Shown here one piece after another: positions 31,380 to 43,984 of a DNA stretch of 64,000 nucleotides (position 1 is its first letter; the number at the start of each line of letters is the position of its first letter). A program made the translations under genes and the position numbers. This DNA is from Paratrimastix pyriformis (lineage: Eukaryota > Preaxostyla > Paratrimastigidae): the NCBI GenBank assembly GCA_027972325.1, contig JAPMOS010000004.1:372001-436000 (forward strand), read 5' to 3'. The notes under the pieces are model-generated. The model made no database searches. It was not told the origin of the DNA and saw only the letters and a list, made by a program, of their open reading frames with translations.

Positions 31380-34300
31380 TTAGCTGCCGTCGCGGGTGAG
31401 CAGCTGGATGAGGATGTCCCGGGCGTAGCGGAGCCGCTTGGCGAGGGCCTCGGGGGCCCCGATGAGGCAGCAGGTGAGCGGCTGGGTGGTCAGGTTGCGG
31501 TGCTTGTCCACGAAGGTGCACAGGATGCTGCCGCCCTCCGGGGTCAGCACCACCTTGGTGTGGTCCACAAAGTTGATCTGCCCGCGACGGATGATGTCCG
31601 GGGAGGGGGAGGGATGAAGGGGAGGGAAGGAGTGGGCGGTGAGCGATGGGAGGCGGTGGGCGGGCGGCGGGGTGGAGGGCGGGCGAGGGAAGGCGGGTGG
31701 CAGGGGGGGGACCTGGATGGTGCAGTTGCTCAGGCGGAAGAGGATGGCGCACCGGGTCCGGAGCCACTTCTTGACGTAGATCATGGCCGAGCGGGGCGGC
31801 GGGTACTTGCTCTCGTCCTACACGGGGGGGGGGGGGGGGGGGGTGAGGCGTCGGTTCGCTCGGGGTCAGGAGGACGGGATAAGGCGAGGCGAGGCGAGGC
31901 GAGGCGAGGCGAGGCGAGGGCGGGACGGACGGCAGGAGAGCGCTCGAGGAGGTAGTTGCGGAAGTGGATGAGCAGCTGGGTCTTCTTGTGCAGCTCGGGC
32001 GGGTGCGTCTCGAAGGTGTGCCGCTGGTGGCCGCGGGCCACTGGCCCGTCTCGTGGTCAGTGTACTCGAAGCAGCTGCCCGGGCCAGGGGGGGGGGGGGG
32101 GGGGGGGGAAGGGAGATGAAATGAATGGTGCATGGGGACGGTGCCCGGGTGTGGCGGGGCAGCAGAGGCGGGGGGCCGGACCTGGTGTCGGCCGCCATGG
32201 CGATCTTGGTGCCGTCGTTGAAGAAGACCCCGATGGTCCCGTCGGAGAGCTGGTAGCCCAGCCCGTACTTGTTGCTGTAGTCCACCCACTTGGTCAGCCA
32301 CAGCGGCGGGGCTGCGAGCGGCCCGAGATGGGCGCTGCGGTGGGGGGGGGGGGGGGGGGGAGCGGCACGGGTGCGTGAGACGGCGGTCAGGGGCGGCGGG
32401 GAGGCAGAATGATGAAAGGAGGCGGGCAGGCAGGGGGGGGGGGGGAGGGGGGGGGGGGGGGGTGTGACGCCGGACCGGGTGCCTGGGGTGGAATGGGCTC
32501 GGCCAGGGCGGCGGAGAGGCTCTGGTAGAGCATCTGCAGGGTGGTCCGGTCGGCGCCCTCGGCCCAGGGGCGCCGGTGGGCCCGAGCCGCCGTGGCGGCC
32601 CCTTGGGTGGGCGGGGCGGTCCCGGCCTCCCCGCCGCTGCCGGCCGACGGGGCGGCGAGTTCCGGGAGGCTCCGCCGGGCGGGGCGCCGGCCTGCCCGTC
32701 GAGGAGGTCCCCGTTGGGGGGCCCCTCGCACTCGAAGCTGGAATTGCCGGGGCCTGCGCCCACGGGGGCGGCAGCCGGGGGAACGGTGGCGACCGAGCTC
32801 GACCGGCGGGCCAGGGCGGCGGGCGGCGGGGCAGGGGGGGAGGCCGAGGGGGGCGGGGGCTGGGAGGGCGAGTTGGGCCGGGTCAGCTGGGGCAGCCGGG
32901 CGCTGGTCTGGGCCGAGGGGGGCGTGGGCGGGGCCTGCTCGGAGCCGCCCGTGGCGCTGCTGGTGCTGCGCGAGGAGCGCGATGTGGGCAGGGCCACGGG
33001 GGGCAGGGTCGTGTGCTGGCTGCGATCGGTGGGCAGGTTGAAGGCCGGCATGGTGACGGGCGTGGGCCCGAGGGGCGAGGGCATGTACCCGGGGGCCACC
33101 CCGTGGTCCCGCTGGCCACCCCGGGCGCCCGCGCCCGCACCGGTGAAGGCCCCGGGCCGGCCGGGGGTGGAGGCGCGCAGGGCGCCCAGACGGGAGGAGG
33201 CCGGCACCCCGGGGGGAGGCCCCTTGTTGGGGGCGGCCGGGGGCTGGCGGCGGGGCGGCGAGACGGAGGAGGCCGAGGAGGCCGAGGAGGAGCCCGTGCT
33301 GGAGGAGGCCGAGGAGGACCCCGAGCCGGCCGTCGAGGAGGAGGACCCCGAGCCGGCCGTCATGGTGGTGGCCGTGGTGGAGCCAGTGGCGCTGCTCGAC
33401 CCGGACATGACCGTCGCCCAGCTGCCCCCCGAGCGCACCGTCGAGGCGCTGCTCTGGCTGATGGTCGACCGGGCGGGCCCCGTGACCAGGCTGCCGGGGG
33501 GGTAGCCGCCCATGTGGGGCAGGATGCCCACGGTCATGGCCCCGGCCCCGTAGCTGACCAGGGGGCTGCCCATGTAGAGCTGCTTGGGCAGGCTGGTCGC
33601 CGGGCCCAGCAGGGCCCCCGGGCCGTGCAGCCCGTAGGCGCCCACGGCCGGGGCCCCCTGCGGGACGGGTGCGGCCCCCGGGACGGACGCGGCGCCGGCG
33701 GCGTACTGGGGCGGGACGGCCCCGGGCGGGGTGACCATCGAGATGGGGAAGGGCGTCGACGAGAAGAGCGGTACCCCCGGCGGGTGGGCCCCGCCACGGA
33801 GGGTGGGCGTGTGGGGCATCGAGGGCGACCCGGGCCCCGTCGAGACCAGGCCGCCCCGCTGGATGGACGACAGCCGCGGCGGGGTGGGCGGGCAGGCCGT
33901 GGGCACCATGCCGTCCTCGGGGCCGCCGGCCCCGGCGGGGATCTCGGCCGGGATGGCCGACGGGATGGGCGACGAGGGCGACCGCGACCGGGCCGAGCTG
34001 GGCGGCCGGGAGGTGGCCGGCGGGGATCCGTTGGCCGGCGTGTAGAGGGGCCCCTGGGTGGGGGTGTGCGCCCGCATGGGCGAGGCCGGGTTGGCCGCCC
34101 CTCCGCCCGGGTAGCCGGGCCACGTGGCCGCCGAGGCGATCTCGCTCTCGGGGGTGGCCCCGTAGACCATCCCGCGGGGCGGCGGAATCACGGCCAGCAT
34201 GGCCGGGTCCACCCCGGGCCCAATGGCCAGGCCGGTGCCGGGGCGACCCGGGCCCGGGTGGCTGCGCGACTGCAGCATGGGCGAGGGGGCCCGGGCCGAG

Positions 34301-36545
34301 GCCCGCAGTGCGGCGGCGGCGGCCGCGGAGGGAGCCGCCTGGGGCGACGAGGAGGGCGACTTGGGGTTGAGGGGCGCCAGCTTGGTGGCACGGAGGGTGT
34401 TGGGCGAGAGGACCGCGCCCCCGCTGCTCGTACCCGTCTGGCTGCTGCCGGGGCGACCCGAGGAGCCCTTGCTGTCGGGGCGGGACTCCAGCGGCGGCGA
34501 GAACGGTGTGCCCGCGCCCGACGAGGTCGGGATGCTGGTGGGCCGGGCGCCGGGGTCCTCCTCCTCGGGCACGGGGCTGTGCGTCCGCCCGGGCCCGTGG
34601 ACGGCGCCGCCCGGGCCGACAAGCAGCGCCTGGCTGCCGAGCCCCGTGAAGATGGCCGCCCCCCCGATGGCGCTCGGGGCGGGCCCGGTGGTGTTGTGGG
34701 TGCTGGTGGTGGTGTTGGCCATGGCGGCGTTGTTGGGGTTGAAGTCGCCGTCCCGCTGGTGGATCGAGGGGGTCGGGGTGGGGACCGCCGGCCGGTGGTG
34801 GTGGTGGTGGTGGTGCCGGATGGCCGAGGTCTGGCCCGGGGGCAAGGGGACCCCGCCGGGGCCCTGGAGGGGCGTGCCCACGGACGCGCCCTGGGTCACC
34901 CGGGGCGCGGTGGCCATCGAGTGGGTCGTCGTCCGGGGCTGCACGTTGGAGTGGGAGGTCTCGGCCCCGGCCGCATCGACGCTTCCCGTCGGGGTGGCCG
35001 TGGGCGTGGGCTGGGGCTGGAGGGGACGAGCAGACAGGCGATGAGGGGGGGTGGTCGGGGACGAGGGGGCAGACCTCGGCCTCGGGTGGGGGGATGCTGA
35101 GGATCTCGGGACCCACAGCGAGCGGGGTGGGTTGGGTGGTCATAAATTCCGATTCCATGATCTGGTCCAGGGATGGGCGGGCCTCTGGCCGGGAGGGAGG
35201 GAGGGGGAAGGGGAAGGGAAGATGAACAACGCCGAACAGCGCCGGATTTCCTGCCATCACAGAAGGCCGCCTGGCGGGCAGACCGGGCTGTGGGTGCAAG
35301 ATGCGCCGGATGAGGTCCTTGGCCGCGTCCGAGATGAGGATGTTGGGGGGGAAGGAGTACATGTTGGCCCGGATGCGGTGGTAGGTCGACTTGACGTCCT
35401 TCGTTTCGAAGGGCGGCCGCCCAATGAGCAGCGTGTACCTGCGCCAACCCAAAACCCCGGAGAAGTGAGTCAGCACGGCAATGGACAGCAGGGGGGAGGG
35501 GGGGGGGGGGGGGGGCACGGACAGGATGACGCCGATGGCCCAGACGTCCACCTGGAAGCTGTGGCCCTGGCCCTCGAGAACTTCAGGCGCGAGGTAGTTG
35601 GGCGTCCCGCAGATGGTCCTGCGGAGAAGAAAGGAAGAGACGCACCACAGAAGGGATGAGCCTGGGGCGAGCGGGCGGACGGACCGCTTGCGTTCGGAGG
35701 GGTGCGACAGCAAGGCGGCCAGCCCGAAGTCTCCGATCTTGATGCGGAAGTCAGTGGTCAGAAAGAGGTTTCCCAATTTTAAATCTCGATGGATGATGTT
35801 GTGGAAGTGCATGTACTTGACAGCCGAGACGATCTGGGTGATGAAATAGCGCGCTTCCGGTTCGGTAATTCTTTTGCGCTTGCGAACAAGTTCCATCATC
35901 GTCTAGAAGAACAAGTTGATACGGAAGGGGGTTTGATCGCACAGACCTGCGAGGGGCAGAGTTCGAGGAGAATGTAAGCGTTCTCATTATCCTCGAAGAA
36001 ATGCTCAAATTTCACAATATTATCATGGTGCATCGACGCATGAATCTTAATCTCAGAGATAAGCTGGACAGAAGGGAGGGCGAAGAGGTTGGACCAAAAA
36101 GAAGCAGAAGATTCAAACAGACTTTCTGTTTGGCACGCGTTTTCGTGAGACTTGCTTTACAAACAATCTTACCAGCATAATGCCTCTGCGTTCCAGAGTC
36201 AACGAGCTCATAAACTTTTGCGAAGCCACCCTATGACCCAGGTAGGGAAAAACCCCGCATATCGTTTGCGGATCGAAAAATGATTGCAAAAACCTTTCCT
36301 AAAAGCTTGCCGCGTAAATATTTGACACCAGTAATGGGATCTTCTAAAACAGCAGGAACATTCTCGACGAGAATCGGCCTCTGAGGCTGGGGAGTGTGCG
36401 GAGTGGCAGGATTTCCGTGGGTCTGCTGTGGCGGAGGGGCTTGCGCGGCCTGGGGAGGAACAGGGGTCGCCAGTGTCGCACAGAGATTTAGAGAAGCCTC
36501 CTTGAGATAGTGGCAATGACACAGGAGCTGGAGACTCGTTAGCAA
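31380..36545 (-). CDS. PLK: Polo-like kinase with a very long disordered linker
   Basis: The N-terminal part has YLRGKLLGK and [20 protein letters not shown] (glycine loop, catalytic Lys), then [40 protein letters not shown] and [21 protein letters not shown] (activation loop), [34 protein letters not shown] and [14 protein letters not shown]. The C-terminal polo boxes have [52 protein letters not shown] and [20 protein letters not shown]. Polo-like kinases drive mitotic entry, spindle and flagellar basal-body events. Between the kinase and polo boxes lies about 2.5 kb of Gly/Ser/Pro/Ala-rich coding sequence, much longer than usual; a frame change near 32750 before [14 protein letters not shown] may be an intron or an assembly error. 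The true start codon is unclear: no ATG is in frame before the first conserved block. Confidence 0.88.
31883..31919 (+). repeat. (GCGAG)n pentanucleotide repeat in a kinase intron
   Basis: About seven GCGAG units lie between two polo-box exons of the kinase gene. G runs of 14-22 bases in neighbouring introns (about 31827, 32089, 32342, 32438) sit close to splice sites. Confidence 0.75.
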
Positions 36546-36826
36546 ATTGAATCGACCCTCGCCCCGGAGGCTGGTTTGGCGGCTGTTCCTTTTCCGAGAA
36601 CGGGCCGGAGGTGTGCCTTGTGATTGGTCGACCGGATATTTATATCAAAGTGGAAAATCAGGAAAGCATCAAATAAAGATCATCTCTCGCACTCCTCTCT
36701 TGAACTCAAGGGAAACTGAAACAAATCCACACCGAGGAAAAGAAAATGGCAATCCAGTTGTTGATGGTACACGTGGGGAGCCTCTCGGGCTCGCGCGTTC
36801 TGTACATTTCTTTTGCACCCGAGCCC

Positions 36827-37203
36827 TCAGAAGGCCTCGAGGAGGAAGCGGCCCTCGCGCTTCATGGTCTCGACGTACTCGGTGGCCTTCTCGGGGCTCA
36901 TGCCGCCCGCGGTCTGGCAGGCCCCCACAATGGCCGTCTCCAGCTTGGCCGGGATGCTGTACGCGGCCGGACCACCTGCCGGTCGCCCCCGCCCCCCCCG
37001 CCGCCGCCACGCGCCCAGGAGGAGATGAAAGGGAAGACGGTGAGAAGGCGACCCACGGTGCGTGCCGGGCGGGTGCAAGAGGAGGGGACGGAGAAGGAGA
37101 GGCGGCGAGGAAGGGCCCGCCGGGGGGACAGGGAGGGACAGGGGCAGGGGCAGGGGCAGGGGCAGGGGCAGGGGCAGGGGCAGGGGTAGGGGTAGGGGCA
37201 GGG

Positions 37204-37239
<36 letters not shown>

Positions 37240-40200
37240 GCAGGGGCACGAGCGGACAGTAGAAGTAGTATGCGTTGGGGTGCTTGAGGATGTCCCAGAC
37301 GGGGGCCGGGTTCTCGGTCATGAGCAGGTCGGCCGTCTCGAAGCGGCCCGGCTGGTCGTGGGAGAAGGCCCCGATGTGGGTGGTGAGGACGCCCTCGCGC
37401 TGGTACTCGGCCATCTCGTCGCGCAGCACCCAGTCCTTCTCCCGGTGGCGGCAGGCCTGGTAGAGGGTGGCCGGCCCGGTGGCGGCCAGGCCGCGGCGCC
37501 GCTTGTCCATGAGCCGGTCCCGGAGCAGGGCCCGCATGGGGGCCACCCCCGTGCCCAGGGCCACCAGCAGCATCGGGGCGGCGGGGTCCGGGGGTGGCCG
37601 CAGGGTGCCCGGGTTGATGTTGACCGGCACCAGGGCCCCCGGCTGGCTGGCGAAGAGGAAGGTCGTGCAGAGGCCGCCCCCGACAATGGTCCGCCGCTGG
37701 CGGGACCACTCCGTGGGGATGGCCACGACCAGCTGCACCCGATGGGGGTCCTCCTTGGGGGTGCTGGCCACCGAGTACAGGCGCGGCTTGATGGGCGGGA
37801 TCATCTCCACCAGGTAGTCCATCGTCGGGTGGGCCGAGGGGAAGTCCTGCAGCACGTTGACGTAGCTGGGGAAGTCCTTCAGGTAGCCGGCCAGGTCGTC
37901 CTTGCCCTCGGGGCCCTGCAGCCGCTCCAGCCGGGCCCGCTCGTCGGGCCGCTGGGCGAACTGGGCCAGCTGCCGGAAGAAGATCTTCCGGGGCCGGGCG
38001 AAGATGTCCAGGTAGCGCTCGAAGAGGTGCCGCACCGTCATCGTGGGCGGCAGCGGCAGCGGGGCCGTGCTGTCCGAGGCGGGCACGATGCTGATGACCG
38101 CGTCGGGGTTGGTGTGGTACCAGTGCAGGAAGGCGTCCACGTGCTCGGTCGGGTTGAGCGGGTGGATGCCCAGCGAGTCGCCCACGCTGTACTCGAAGCC
38201 CGTCTCCCCGATGTCCAGCTCCGAGAAGATGATCGGCCGCCCGTAGTCCTCGGGCGTCAGGGCTGGTGAGGGGTGGTGGTGGTGAGGGGTGGTGGTGGGT
38301 GGTGGTGGGGTGGTGGTGAGGGGGTGTGGTGAGGGGGTGGTGGTGGGGAAGTGGGGGGAGGGATGGCGGAGGGTGGTCGGGCAGGGCAGGGCAGGGCAGG
38401 GCAGGGCAGGGCGGCAGGGCAGGGCATGGCGGGGCGCTGCCGACGACGACGACGACGGACGCTTGTTGACGACCAGGGTGGCGAACATGGTGTTGGGCGG
38501 GGGCGGCACGGGCTGGGAGGCCTCCAGCGAGAGCATCACCCGGTAGTGGGGCACCACGGCCTGCTTGGGGGGCTCCACGCCCAGCTCGTCGTACAGGGCG
38601 GCCACCCAGGGGTCGAAGGCGGTCGCGTAGCCGTCGTCGGCGGTCTCGTCGCCCTTGCCCAGCTCGACCACCCGCCGGGCCCCGAGGAACTCCAGGCGCC
38701 CGTCGAAGTCCCGGGCCGCCTGGCAGAACTTGGTGTACTTGGAGCTGCCCAGCCCGAAGACCCCGTAGGCCACCGTGCTCAGCGCCCCGGCCGGCTGGGC
38801 CGCCAGCCAGTCCCACAGGGGCCCCGCCATGTCGGGCCGCTCGCCCTCGCCGAAGGTCGACGTCACCAGCAGCACCAGCGGCTCCCGGGCCACCTCGGCG
38901 GGCCCGATGGCGTCCATGGCCGCCAGCCGCACCGCGAACCGGGCCGCCTGCAGCTCGCTGCTCAGCCGCCGGGCGGCCTGCTCCGAGTTGCCCGTCTGGG
39001 TGGCGTACAGCACCAGCGCCGTCCGCTGCTTCTCCTTCTCCGCCACCGCCACCGCCACCGCCACCGCCACCGCCACCGCCACCAGCCGCGGCGGCGGCGG
39101 CGGCCGTGGCCATGAGGGGCGGCCGGTGGCGTGCGAGTGCACCGACCGGTCGCGGTAGTGGGTGTGCAGCAGCTCGTGGGCCTTGTGCGAGTTGGGCGCC
39201 CCCAGGAAGTTGGTGTAGAGCTGCTGCAGGGCCACGTTCTCGTGCGACCGGCGCACGGCCATGTGGGTGTCCAGCGCGTAGATGGCCCCGGCCCGCTTCT
39301 GCAGCACGGCCGGGTCGTTGCTCTTGGGCTGGCCGCCCCCGCCGATGCAGCCCCCCTGGCAGCTCATGATCTCGATGAAGTGCAGCCCCAGGCGGTGCTC
39401 GGGGTCGGCCCGCAGCGCGTCGAGCAGCTTGCGCGCCTGGCCGGCCGAGTGGGCCACGGCCACCTTGATGGGGCGCCCGTCGAAGTCCACCGTGGCCTCG
39501 CGGATGCCCTGCCAGCCCCGCACCGCCCGGAAGTCCACCGACTCCAGCCGCCGCCCCGTGCCCACCTCGTAGGCCGTCCGCAGGGCCGCCTCCATGACGC
39601 CCCCCGTGGCCGCGAAGAGCACCGCGCCCCCCGAGTACTCCGACAGGGGGTTGTCGTAGTCCCGCTCGGGCAGGGCGGCCCACTCCTGGAAGCCCTGCTC
39701 CTTGACCCAGCGGGCCGCCTCGCGGGTGGTCAGCACCATGTCCACGTCCTGGTAGCCGCGCCGCCCCAGCACATCCCGGCGGCACTCGTCCTTCTTGGCC
39801 GTGCAGGGCATGATGGACAGCGAGAAGATCTCGGTGGGCTTCTTGCCCATCCGGTCGGCCCAGTAGGTCTTGATCAGCGCCCCCAGCATGCCTTCGGGGC
39901 TCTTGCAGGTGCTCAGGTTGGGCAGGAACTCTGGGTAGAGCTTCTCGCACATGTTGATCCAGGCCGGGCAGCACGAGGTGATCATCGGGAAGGGCCCGCC
40001 CTTCTTGATGCGCCCCAGCAGCTCGGTGCCCTCCTCGAGGATGGTCAGGTCGGCCGTGAAGTTGGTGTCTGTGGAGCCCCGCGGGGAAGAGAAGAGCCCC
40101 GCGGGGGGTGGCGGGATGAGCGTGTGCGATGATTGGTTGGTTGGGGAGTGGGGTGGTTCGGGGCGGGGCGAGTGGGGGGTGGGCGGGCAGGCATGGTGGA

Positions 40201-41487
40201 ACGAGCAGGCATCAGTGGAGTGCCCGGATGCGCGTGTGCGTGGGCGGGTGCGCGCGTGCGCGCGTGCGCGGGTGCGTGTGGGACATGCGCGTGGCATACT
40301 GCCACAGACCAAAGACGAAATGGCAGCCGGAGGCCTTCAGGGCGCCCACCATCTTCCGCTCGGCCACCGTGCCCGGCTCCAGGCCCCACTCCTCGGCGAA
40401 GGCCACCCGGGTGGCGGGGGCCGTCTGGGCGACGATGACCTTGCCCTGGCGGATGGCCTCGCGGAGCGGCCCGAAGTCGGTCACCTCGTGGATGGCCCCC
40501 GTGGGGCAGAAGGCCGAGCACTGGCCGCAGCTGATGCAGTCCGAGTGGTACAGGCCCTCGTCGCTGGTCGCCTGGACGGGCGCCATCGCCGAGTCGGTCA
40601 GCTTCAGGGCCCCGATCCCCTGGAGCTCCTTGCAGGCGCGCGCGCACCGGCCGCACTCGATGCACGTGCTCGGGTCGATCACAACCGCGTTGGAGGTCTC
40701 GTCCTTGGCCGATTCCTGCATCGCCACGCCCCGCCCGCCCGCCGCCGCGCGCACCCCACCCACCACACCCCACCACACCACGCCCCACCCGCCCACAACA
40801 GAGACAACAACCCCAGAAAAAAGAAAAAACAAGCACCGATCATCAGCAAAACAGTAGAAGCAGAAACAGCAGCAGGACCGTGGGGAGAACGGACAACCAG
40901 TGGTACGCGAATGCCGCCGGCGTCACACAATCAGATCGATCAATTGCATTGTCGCCGCGAAAAAAAACGGAAAACAAATGGAACCGGCGGTGGTGGTGGT
41001 GATTTGTGCCCCCAATCATCCATAAAACAACAACAACAAAAAAAAAAAGCCACTGGACCTGTGCCCAGGCGAGAAGCTCCCGAAATTCGCGGGAAGCCTG
41101 CGGAGATGTTTCCTGGGCCTGGCGGGACCGCATCCGATTCATCAGCCGTGTCAGGGCGGCCGAACAGCGCGCCTTCACCTCGGGGGTGTCGGTGTGGATG
41201 CGCATGCCGGGTGCCACTTTTGTGGAACATGCGAGGACGCCCTCTTTGGAACCCTCGATATCGACTGTGCACACCCCGCACTTGCCGACGGGCTTCAGTC
41301 GGGGGTGGTAGCACACGGTTGGCACATAGACGCCCGCCTGACGGCAAGCCTCGACAATGTTGCACGATGCTGGCACTTGATAAGAGGACCCGTTGATTTG
41401 GACTTCAACGCAGGCGACGGCTGTTGGGGCGGGGGCATTAGATTCTCCGGAAGAGGCCGAATTCTGCACAAGAGGCGCCGCTTCCAT
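36827..41487 (-). CDS. HydA: [FeFe]-hydrogenase fused to flavodoxin and NADPH-reductase domains
   Basis: From the start at 41487: a plant-type 2Fe-2S domain (VPTVCYHPRLKPVGKCGVC); a His/Cys-containing linker; two 4Fe-4S clusters (CIECGRCARACKE; CISCGQCSAFCPTGAIHE); the H-cluster domain with motif 1 TSCCPAWINMCE, motif 2 MPCTAKKDECRR and motif 3 FIEIMSCQGGCIGGGGQP, all four ligand Cys present; then a flavodoxin domain (LVLYATQTGNSEQAARRL, FGEGERPD); and a cytochrome-P450-reductase-like module (PRLYSVASTP, GTGVAPMRALLRDRL, PEKATEYVETMKREGRFLLE). It should reduce protons to H2 with electrons from NAD(P)H or feed electrons between flavin and ferredoxin pools. Introns lie between domains; one contains a GGGGCA hexamer repeat. 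Similar C-terminal fusions are reported for Blastocystis. No targeting peptide is obvious. Confidence 0.95.
37128..37250 (+). repeat. Hexanucleotide repeat GGGGCA/GGGACA in a hydrogenase intron
   Basis: About 19 hexamer units lie between the last two coding exons of the hydrogenase gene. A related GGGCA run occurs in an upstream intron at about 38380-38425. Confidence 0.85.
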
Positions 41488-41809
41488 CTTTTGTAGAGTT
41501 CGCAGAAAGAGAAACTTTGGCGCCCTTTTTGGATATGACGAGGGGACGACTCCGCGGGCCGTTACAGCCAGTTTTTGGGTCGGGCCGAGGCCGCTTCTAC
41601 TAATGTCAAATGGTAGCTATTGGAAAGGTTCATCGCATCAGATCCCAGATTGCTATTCCCACAAAAAGAGAAGTTGCCAAAGAAATACGCGTACAAGTGA
41701 TATCACAAATAAGGATAAAACGACCCGCCTCGGTTTCGCAGACGATGAAATCGCTGCAGAATCCAAGACCGGGATTCTCGCCGAGCTGTATCCTGCTGTC
41801 GCCCGTCCC
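41488..41809. other. Region between the hydrogenase start and the propeller-protein stop
   Basis: This stretch of 322 bases on the minus strand should hold the 3' end of the upstream gene and the hydrogenase promoter. No gene or clear motif is seen. Confidence 0.5.
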
Positions 41810-43984
41810 TCACAAGAAATATCCGGCCACAGTGCGCAGGTCCAGGGAGTACATGAGGTTGTTGTAGTCGGCCCGGGGCACAGGCTGCTGGGTGCCCGAG
41901 AACGTGTTACTGTACGTGCCGGCGAAGTAGATGAAGGCATCCGAGTCGAACATCCCCAGGTGGACGGGGTTGTAGAACGAGTACCCCGGGTGGGACGCAA
42001 TCTGCCATCAAACAAAGTCAAGGCCGGATCAGGACGGACGCGATGCGCCATGGGATAAGTGAGCACCAAAATGAGGCCGGACCTTGACGGCGCGCGTCCA
42101 GGGGCCCTCGAGCTTCTCGGCCTCCGAGTAGTAAACCTGTATCAAGTGCCCCATGAGGGTGCCCTGGGTCGAGATGCGACTGCTGACAGACCTCGCCCAA
42201 GGCAGACTCCGGGGCCCCGCTGGCCTCCCCGACGAGGACGTACCGGCTTCGCTCGAGGTTCCACTGGACATCCCCACTGACCACCCGCACGGGGCGGCCC
42301 GTCTCGACATCGACCAGCGACCAACGCGACTCGGCGGCCCGCATGACGCCCGCCGCCACCAGCTGGGCCTCCAGGTCGCCCTCCAGGGGCGGCGTGTGCG
42401 CCCGCCAGCCGTACAGCAGCTCGCCCGTCACGTTATCCCGGGTCAGTTGGCGCGCGCAGGCGGACAGAACCCGGGCGGTGCCGTTCAGGGTGTATGGGTC
42501 GCACCCTGGGGGGAGGGCCGTGTAACCCTCGTAGTGGGTGAAGTTCTGCAGCATTTTGTTGAAGAGCGAGCCGGGGCCCCCGGCCCCCACCAAGCGAACG
42601 GTGGGGAAGGGCCGGCAGAAGAACAGCGTCCCCGGGTGGTCGGGATAGCGCTAGGGGATCGAGAGGGAGGGGGACCAGCGGTCAGCGGATGCCCTTGGAC
42701 CATCCGCTCCGTCTCCGCAACGCACCACCCAACTCCTCCATCCCCCACGCATGCGCATGCAGCCACACGCACCCTTCGATAAGTCACTTCGCACAATAAC
42801 GCTCCATACACCGCTACCCACCCCCACGAATCGGACCCGAACGTGGATGTTCGACGAGAGCGGGTCGGCCATGGGGTCGTCCAGTGGCAGCACCGCAATG
42901 GGCTCGAAAAATCCCAGGGTGGGGTTCCACTGCAGGAGGCCCCGCTCGAGTTCGTGCATGTCCGCGGCGACCTTCGAGTAGAAGGCCACCATGGCATCTG
43001 GCGGAAGGGGAAGGACGTGTCTGAGGAGCCCATCGGACGCCAGGCCCCCCGAGACCCAAAAGGAGGCGAGCAATACGAGGACGAACCAAGCTGAGGGGCC
43101 TTGGGAATGGCGACCAGGCCGGAGAGCCACGTGGGTTTGTCAAAGGGCGGAATCGACGTCATGGGTCGCACAAAGCCGGCTGTGCGGTCTTCAAAATAGG
43201 TCAAATTGAGCCCCTTGTCAACGTCGAGCGTGGCCACTGTGGCCCCTGTGACGGCGAAGATCCCCAGGGGGTACGTCAGGGGGACCGTGTCGCCAAAGAA
43301 AAAGTAGGAGATCCCCTGGAAGACAGCATTTTGGATGCTATCCAGGCCGACGACACCGCTGTTCAGTTGGGCCTCTTCCGCATCGATCGGAATGGGCACG
43401 AGGGGCTCGGGAGTGGCAGTGTGCCAGGACCGTTGGCGGTTAATCGTCGTGGCATGGTGATAGAGTCCCGCGCCAGTAATGCGGTAAATGCGTTCCGCTT
43501 TGATGGTGCGCTGGAGAAGTACGGTACTGCTATTTCCTGGGGTGAGGTCCACCGAGAGACCATGGAGCCCCATGAAGTCGGGAGGGTATGCATAACCGGG
43601 GGAAGACAACGTGAACCATACCCTTCGCCCGAGCAAATCCGAGTCACAGATTGCCATAGATCCGGCGTTATCGCTGACAAAAGAGATCCCGTTCGGAGTG
43701 GTTGCTGTGACCAAGGAGATTACCTGTTTGGTGGCCGCGTCTTGGAAGAAGAGAGCGTAGCAAAGAGTTTGCGCACTGATAAGATCGGGAGTTCGCGGCG
43801 GTATGACTACGACCAAAACACCGGCCAGGATTCCAAAAATGGCAGCGGCGGACAGAAAACCAAGGATGAAAGAAGCCAGCCAACTGCGGAGTGTGCGATA
43901 TTTCATCAAAGAATTCGCTTTCTCGGACGCATTGGACCGTGGCATCAGTTCCTGCTCTTCAGGGAGCCGATGCGCTTCTGCCAT
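41810..43984 (-). CDS. Signal-anchored extracellular protein, propeller-like, bacterial-type family
   Basis: A cytoplasmic start of about 40 residues is followed by one helix (SWLASFILGFLSAAAIFGIL) and a large lumenal or outer domain. Conserved blocks: RIYRITGAGLYHHATTINR, GLDSIQNAVFQGISYFFFGD, YPLGIFAVTGATV, LNLTYFEDRTAGFVRPMTSI, DAMVAFYSKVAADMHELERG, DVQWNLERSRYVLVG, EAEKLEGPWTRAVKV and PGYSFYNPVHLGMFDSDAFI. From memory these match a family of uncharacterised exported bacterial proteins (several in Planctomycetes) that look like five-bladed propellers related to glycosidases; no activity is established. It has at least four introns, donors GTCTGC-like, so it is a resident gene. I chose the ATG at 43984; the frame is open to 44077 but has no earlier ATG. 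Confidence 0.65.

Noticed and set aside
37280-39115. Long + strand frames over the hydrogenase reductase domains
   Set aside because: They mirror GC-rich codons of the minus-strand gene, which has all expected motifs.
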